A stretch of DNA of 64,000 bases from the NCBI GenBank assembly GCA_903871335.1, contig CAIQGE010000025.1, forward strand, positions 124,001-188,000, given 5' to 3'. The position numbers were made by a program, and so were the translations under genes. The notes under the pieces are model-generated. The model was not told the DNA's origin, did no database searches, and saw only the letters and a list, made by a program, of their open reading frames with translations. Shown in pieces: positions 59,849 through 64,000 of this stretch (the stretch's first letter is position 1; each line of letters begins with the position of its first letter). This stretch comes from an uncultured Actinomycetes bacterium (GTDB lineage Bacteria > Actinomycetota > Acidimicrobiia > Acidimicrobiales > RAAP-2).

Positions 59849-60885
59849 GAGTTGACGTAACGGACCGTGCCTACGACGTCGCCATCGGCGACGGTGTACG
59901 ACACGAACTGGCCAGCCTTATCGCGACCCGCGTTCCTGACGCACAGATGGCGGCGATCATTGTTCCCGCCTCCTTACGGCAACAGCCGTGGTTTGACTTG
60001 ACCACACGAATCGAAACCGTCATCATTGAAGTGCCCGACGGAGAGTCGGCGAAAACGCTGGCGCACATTGAGTCGCTGTGTGAGTCCTTTGTCGCGCACG
60101 GCCTGTCGCGACGCGACGTCGTCATTGGCGTCGGCGGTGGGGCCACCACCGATCTGGCGGGATTCGCGGCCGCGGTCTATCAACGTGGGGTTGCGGTCGC
60201 TCACGTGGCCACGTCGCTCGTAGCGCAGGTCGACGCGGCCATCGGCGGCAAGACCGCGGTCAATCTGGCGGCGGGGAAGAATTTGGTGGGAGCGTTTCAC
60301 CAGCCGGTGGGAGTGCTCTGCGACCTGGAAACACTGTCAACCCTGCCGGAACGCGAATGGCGCTGTGGCCAAGGAGAGGTCGCTAAATGTTGGCTGCTCG
60401 AAGGTCGCAGCGCACGCGAACTGAGCACCACGTCGAGCGAAGACTGGATTACGGCGGCGGTGGCCCTCAAGAGTCGCATCGTGAGTGCCGACGAACGTGA
60501 GGGGGGACAGCGCGCTCTGCTCAACTACGGCCATACCTTGGCGCACGCCCTCGAGGCGCAAAAACTGTCTGGAGTGCCTCTCGACGTGCTCCACGGTGAA
60601 GCCGTCGCTATCGGTATGGCGTTCGCCGTTCGTCTGGCTCTGCGTTTAGGACGAGTGGGCACGGACACCGTTGTCGCGCACGACGACGTGTTGGCACACT
60701 GGGGACTCCCCACGACGTTGCCGGGGCCCGTGCGCGCGACCGATCTGTTGGCGGCGATGGCGAAAGACAAGAAGGCGCACCACAATTTGACCTTCGTGTT
60801 GCCGGACGCCGACGGATTCTCCGTTGTCCCTGATTTACCTTTCGATACGGTGAACGCAGCCCTTCTTGACTTCGGAGCACTATGA
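59839..60885 (+). CDS. aroB: 3-Dehydroquinate synthase AroB
   Basis: A 348-residue NAD- and metal-dependent enzyme. VIGVGGGATTDLAGFAAAVYQRGVAVAHVATSLVAQVDAAIGGKTAVNL is the NAD-binding core, NYGHTLAHALEAQ carries metal-binding His, and HGEAVAIGM another. Start GTG 59839; an upstream frame from 59830 is the alternative. Second step of the shikimate pathway. Confidence 0.95.
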   Translation: MRVRVDVTDRAYDVAIGDGVRHELASLIATRVPDAQMAAIIVPASLRQQPWFDLTTRIETVIIEVPDGESAKTLAHIESLCESFVAHGLSRRDVVIGVGGGATTDLAGFAAAVYQRGVAVAHVATSLVAQVDAAIGGKTAVNLAAGKNLVGAFHQPVGVLCDLETLSTLPEREWRCGQGEVAKCWLLEGRSARELSTTSSEDWITAAVALKSRIVSADEREGGQRALLNYGHTLAHALEAQKLSGVPLDVLHGEAVAIGMAFAVRLALRLGRVGTDTVVAHDDVLAHWGLPTTLPGPVRATDLLAAMAKDKKAHHNLTFVLPDADGFSVVPDLPFDTVNAALLDFGAL

Positions 60886-61331
60886 GCGCGCAGATTCTTG
60901 TCTTGTCCGGGCCCAACTTGAATCTGTTGGGCTCACGGGACCCCGCCGTCTACGGCACGATGACGTTGGAGGAACACCTGGCCGCCTTCACCGTCGTCGC
61001 CGAGGGATTTGGTGCCCGTGTCGACCACGTCCAATCGAATTTCGAAGGTCAGCTCGTCGACCAGATCCACGGCGCACGAGGAAAGTACGCGGCAATCGTC
61101 ATCAATGCGGGAGCCCTCACGCACTATTCCTGGTCGTTGCGCGACGCCCTCGACGTTTTCGACGGTATTTCCATTGAAGTGCACCTGTCGAATCCCGCCG
61201 GGCGAGAACCCTTCCGCCACGTGTCGACTCTCGCCGCCGTGGTGGACGGGACGATTGCGGGATTCGGACAACTCAGCTACGAACTGGCGGCCTACGCCAT
61301 CCGTGACATTCTGAACGCCCGCTCCGAGTAA
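60882..61331 (+). CDS. aroQ: Type II 3-dehydroquinate dehydratase AroQ
   Basis: A 149-residue enzyme. LVLSGPNLNLLGSRDPAVYG has the conserved lid with catalytic Tyr (VYG), SNFEGQLVDQIHGA follows, VINAGALTHYSWSLRDAL holds the stacking and catalytic Asn/His set, and EVHLSNPAGREPFRH is the C-terminal motif. It dehydrates 3-dehydroquinate. ATG overlaps the aroB stop. Confidence 0.96.
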   Translation: MSAQILVLSGPNLNLLGSRDPAVYGTMTLEEHLAAFTVVAEGFGARVDHVQSNFEGQLVDQIHGARGKYAAIVINAGALTHYSWSLRDALDVFDGISIEVHLSNPAGREPFRHVSTLAAVVDGTIAGFGQLSYELAAYAIRDILNARSE

Positions 61332-61386
61332 CTCGGTCGGGACGCCTAAACTAGCCACCGCGTTCATTCAGAAAGGTCCGCGTTTC

Positions 61387-61950
61387 ATGCCCGCCATTTC
61401 CAGCAACGACATCAAGAACGGCATCACTCTCAAGATTGACGACGGTTTGTTCACCGTCATTGAGTTCCAGCACGTGAAGCCGGGCAAGGGTGGAGCCTTC
61501 GTGCGTACCAAATTGCGCAACGCTCGTACGGGGTCCGTCATCGAACGAACCTACCGAGCGGACGAACGGCTTGAGCAAGCCATCATCGACAAGCGCGACA
61601 TGCAGTATCTGTACCGCGACGGTGAGGACTACATCTTCATGGACCAAACGACCTACGACCAGGTACCGGTGTCCGCCAAGAACCTCGGCGCTGCCGCCAA
61701 TTTCCTGAAGGAAACGGGAACGGCGATCTTGATGATCAACGAGGACGAAATCATCGGGGTCGAACTTCCCGCGTCGGTGGAACTTCTCGTCGCAGAAACT
61801 GAACCTGGCATTCAAGGAGACCGGGTCTCGGGAGCCCGCAAGCCGGCCACCTTGGAAACCGGCTACGTCGTTCAGGTCCCCCTCTTTGTCGGACCGGGCG
61901 AAATGATCAAGGTGGACACGCGTTCTGGTGACTACCTGACTCGTGCCTGA
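61387..61950 (+). CDS. efp: Elongation factor P
   Basis: A 187-residue three-domain beta protein that relieves ribosome stalling at polyproline. ISSNDIKNGITLKIDDG opens domain I, and HVKPGKGGAFVRTKLRN is the tip loop. The modified residue position is Lys in KPGKGG, as in Lys-type EF-P; which modification enzyme acts is unknown. ATG 61387 is preceded by GAAAGG. A TAAACT (61347-61352) may be its -10, giving a leader of about 28 bases. Confidence 0.96.
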   Translation: MPAISSNDIKNGITLKIDDGLFTVIEFQHVKPGKGGAFVRTKLRNARTGSVIERTYRADERLEQAIIDKRDMQYLYRDGEDYIFMDQTTYDQVPVSAKNLGAAANFLKETGTAILMINEDEIIGVELPASVELLVAETEPGIQGDRVSGARKPATLETGYVVQVPLFVGPGEMIKVDTRSGDYLTRA

Positions 61951-62351
61951 TGAGTGAACTCGGCATCGCGCGCCATCGGGCGCGCGAGCGAGCGTTCGAA
62001 CTTCTGTACGAACTGTCCATCAAAGACCGTTCCGTCGCGGCGGTGGTCAACGAACTGCCCGTGGCGCCTGATCCGTACACGGTGGCGCTGTTGCGCGCCG
62101 TTGAGGATCACCGAGAGTGGGCGGAGGAACTTCTTGCGGAGTTCTCGACCGAATGGACACTCGAGCGAATGGCCATGGTGGACCGGTTGATCATGACATT
62201 GGCGCTGTGTGAGCTTCGTATGGAGGAACCGCCGCCTCGTGCGGTCATTCTCGACGAGGCCGTCGAGTTCGCCAAGGTCTATTCCACTGACGGCTCCCCG
62301 AGTTACGTCAATGGAGTCCTCGCAGCCTGCTTTTCCCACTACACTTCGTAG
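61950..62351 (+). CDS. nusB: Transcription antitermination factor NusB
   Basis: A 133-residue all-helical protein. RHRARERAFELLYEL, DRLIMTLALCELRMEEPPPRAVILDEAVEFAKVYS and SYVNGVLAAC are hallmark NusB helices. It binds boxA RNA with NusE (S10) in rRNA antitermination complexes. Its ATG shares one base with the efp stop. Confidence 0.93.
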   Translation: MSELGIARHRARERAFELLYELSIKDRSVAAVVNELPVAPDPYTVALLRAVEDHREWAEELLAEFSTEWTLERMAMVDRLIMTLALCELRMEEPPPRAVILDEAVEFAKVYSTDGSPSYVNGVLAACFSHYTS

Positions 62352-62371
62352 TAGTAGGAGGCGCACCCGCC

Positions 62372-64000
62372 ATGATGCCCGGCAACGGAAACACCAACCT
62401 CACGAACAGCTACGTCGTGCAGCTGTTTCACCACACGTTGTGGTCACAGGTCGGTTGGATCCTGGGCGTGGCGCTGGTGGTCGCGGGAATCATCGTGCTC
62501 ATGAGGCAAGTGCGAGAGTCGCCGGCTGAGGTCGAACCACGCTCCCGAACGCTTCTTCGTTGGATATTCGGCGTGTTGTGGTTCGTCGACGGTCTTTTGC
62601 AGTTGCAGCCCTCGATGCCGCTCGGTCTCGGCAATGATGTGGTCTTGCCTTCGGCCGACGGTACGCCGTTCTGGCTCCATCGATTGATGATCGATGGGGT
62701 GAACCTGTGGAACGACCATCCCATCGCCCTGGCCGCGGCGGCGGCATGGATCCAGTTGGGCATTGGGCTGTTCCTCCTCGTCTCACGCGGGACGCTGTCG
62801 CGCGTCGCCGGCGCTGTCGCGGTGGGCTGGGGATTGTTGGTATGGGTGGTCGGGAACGGCATGGGCGGCATTTTTTCGTCGGGTGCCTCTTTTCTCTTCG
62901 GTTGGCCCGGAGCCGTGATGTTCTACGTCGTTGCGGGCGCCTGGTTAGCGGCGCCACTACGGGTCTTCCCGCAGATCTTCGCGAAATTCACCCTCCGTTT
63001 GATCGCGTTGATCTTGGGTGGGGGGATCATTTTGCAGGTTCTGCCCTCTCACGAGTTTTGGCACGGCGGATCGAGCAATGCCCTCACGGCGATGGCCAAC
63101 GAGATGACCCAAGCGGCCCAACCCCACTGGTTTGCGAGCGTGGTGAACGGTGGTGGTTCCCTGGCGTCAACGATGGGAGGCGGATTCAATATCGTTGTGA
63201 TCATCTGGATGGCCGTGACGGCGTACGGACTCTGGCGCAGTTCGTCGACTGCGTCGACGTCGAATTGGGGCGTGGCGACGTGTGTCGCCGGTTGTCTGGT
63301 CTGGTGGGTCTTTGCGCAAGACGGGGCACTATTCGGCGGCCTGTCCACGGACGTGAATTCGATGCTCCCGGTAGCGGCACTGGTGGTGTGTGCGTCACCT
63401 CGGATTCGCAACTCCGAGCCCATCACCATGCCCCTTCCCGCTCTGGCTCGAAGGACCTACGCCACAGTCTTTGGAGCCGTCGCCACTGCGTTGTTGGTCG
63501 TGGCGATCATTCCGATGGTCAACGCCTCGGTGTCGAGTGGTGCGGAAACGACGTTGTACGTCGCCCAGAACGGTCAGGTGGCTTTCTATCCTCCCGGTAG
63601 TTCTGCGTTCCCGTTCAGCTTGACCGATCAACACGGCCGCAGTTTTCATTTCCCGAATTCGACGAAGCGGTACACCTTGCTGACGTGGCTGGATCCGAAA
63701 TGTTGGACTGATTGCCCCCTGCTCGCGGCGCAGCTAAAGGATCTTGATCAACAGCTCACGCCCCAACAGAGGGACCAGCTGCAAATCATTGCGGTCGCCG
63801 CGAACCCTTATCACGAGTCACTTCGCGACATCAACGCGTTCATGACCTCCCACCAACTGCACTCGATGAATAACTTCTACTTCGTCACCGGAACGCGTGC
63901 TCAATTAGCCCAGAACTACAACGATTACGGCATCGAAGTCTCGATGAAGCGAACGGACAAGATGTCGGTGCACTCTGACGCGATCTATCTGATTGATCCA
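62372..64000 (+). CDS. Multi-spanning membrane protein fused to an SCO1/SenC domain (3' end beyond window)
   Basis: An open frame of 543 codons from ATG 62372 to the window edge with no stop. The N-terminal roughly 400 residues have about eight to ten helices, with GNGMGGIFSSGASFLFGWPGAVMFY and HEFWHGG motifs. A final helix (LLVVAIIPMVNA) leads into an extracytoplasmic thioredoxin-like SCO1/SenC domain: DPKCWTDCP (Cys444, Cys448; CxxxC) and VHSDAIYLIDP (His534), the three Cu(I) ligands. SCO proteins deliver copper to the CuA site of cytochrome oxidase. The fusion is unusual: most SCO proteins have a single anchor helix. GGAGG lies nine bases before the ATG. Confidence 0.85.
   Translation, partial: MMPGNGNTNLTNSYVVQLFHHTLWSQVGWILGVALVVAGIIVLMRQVRESPAEVEPRSRTLLRWIFGVLWFVDGLLQLQPSMPLGLGNDVVLPSADGTPFWLHRLMIDGVNLWNDHPIALAAAAAWIQLGIGLFLLVSRGTLSRVAGAVAVGWGLLVWVVGNGMGGIFSSGASFLFGWPGAVMFYVVAGAWLAAPLRVFPQIFAKFTLRLIALILGGGIILQVLPSHEFWHGGSSNALTAMANEMTQAAQPHWFASVVNGGGSLASTMGGGFNIVVIIWMAVTAYGLWRSSSTASTSNWGVATCVAGCLVWWVFAQDGALFGGLSTDVNSMLPVAALVVCASPRIRNSEPITMPLPALARRTYATVFGAVATALLVVAIIPMVNASVSSGAETTLYVAQNGQVAFYPPGSSAFPFSLTDQHGRSFHFPNSTKRYTLLTWLDPKCWTDCPLLAAQLKDLDQQLTPQQRDQLQIIAVAANPYHESLRDINAFMTSHQLHSMNNFYFVTGTRAQLAQNYNDYGIEVSMKRTDKMSVHSDAIYLIDP

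Noticed and set aside
1-64000. tRNA, rRNA, insertion sequences, prophage or integrase genes
   Set aside because: I looked for T-loop-like GGTTCGA contexts and transposase or integrase motifs; the only hits are inside coding sequence. None supported.

Overview
The window is a gene-dense, high-GC bacterial chromosome segment with about 70 protein genes and no rRNA, tRNA, CRISPR array or insertion sequence that I can see. The content is actinobacterial: a bacterial proteasome activator (Bpa) with a GxYL tail, SepF, a Wag31-type DivIVA, a DUF3040 protein, a mycothiol-type maleylpyruvate isomerase-fold protein, menaquinone genes, and the order DksA/TraR-lspA-rluD-dnaE known from Streptomyces. A deep actinobacterial class such as Acidimicrobiia is my best guess, but this is inference.

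Layout. 1-15 kb is mixed accessory and housekeeping content: a TetR/MFS exporter pair, a class III CoA-transferase, a nitroreductase, an ABC-2 exporter, a Fur regulator, a nitronate monooxygenase, NhaA, a second 14-TM exporter, a low-molecular-weight phosphatase, small membrane proteins, a ROK kinase, an HNH nuclease with a damaged start and a lipoate ligase-like protein. 15.57-32.1 kb is the division and cell-wall (dcw) cluster: nine 10-bp MraZ-box-like repeats, then mraZ-rsmH-ftsL-ftsI-murE-mraY-ftsW-murG-murC-murB-ftsQ-ftsZ-yggS-sepF-yggT-divIVA. murF and murD are absent from it. It runs into a remarkable Lys-rich/coiled-coil/DksA-zinc-finger fusion, then lspA and rluD.

33.5-45.7 kb holds a group 2 sigma factor, an Rrf2 regulator, bpa, dnaE, a YyaL-type thioredoxin-fold protein and assorted enzymes. 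45.7-53.1 kb is a menaquinone locus (menE, menB, menA, menH, menD) that also contains an SRPBCC protein and a formylglycine-type sulfatase. 53.1-64 kb carries a CcdA-like protein, tyrS, a lipoprotein, an nfuA-like gene, the aroC-aroK-aroB-aroQ-efp-nusB run, and a multi-spanning membrane protein fused to an SCO1/SenC copper-chaperone domain that leaves the window.

Two architectural habits stand out. At least thirteen first genes of transcription units have a TAnnnT -10 box ending exactly six bases before the start codon, which implies widespread leaderless transcription. Six convergent gene pairs overlap by exactly four bases at their stop codons, leaving no room for a terminator between them. 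Within operons, genes mostly overlap by ATGA, GTGA or TTGA.
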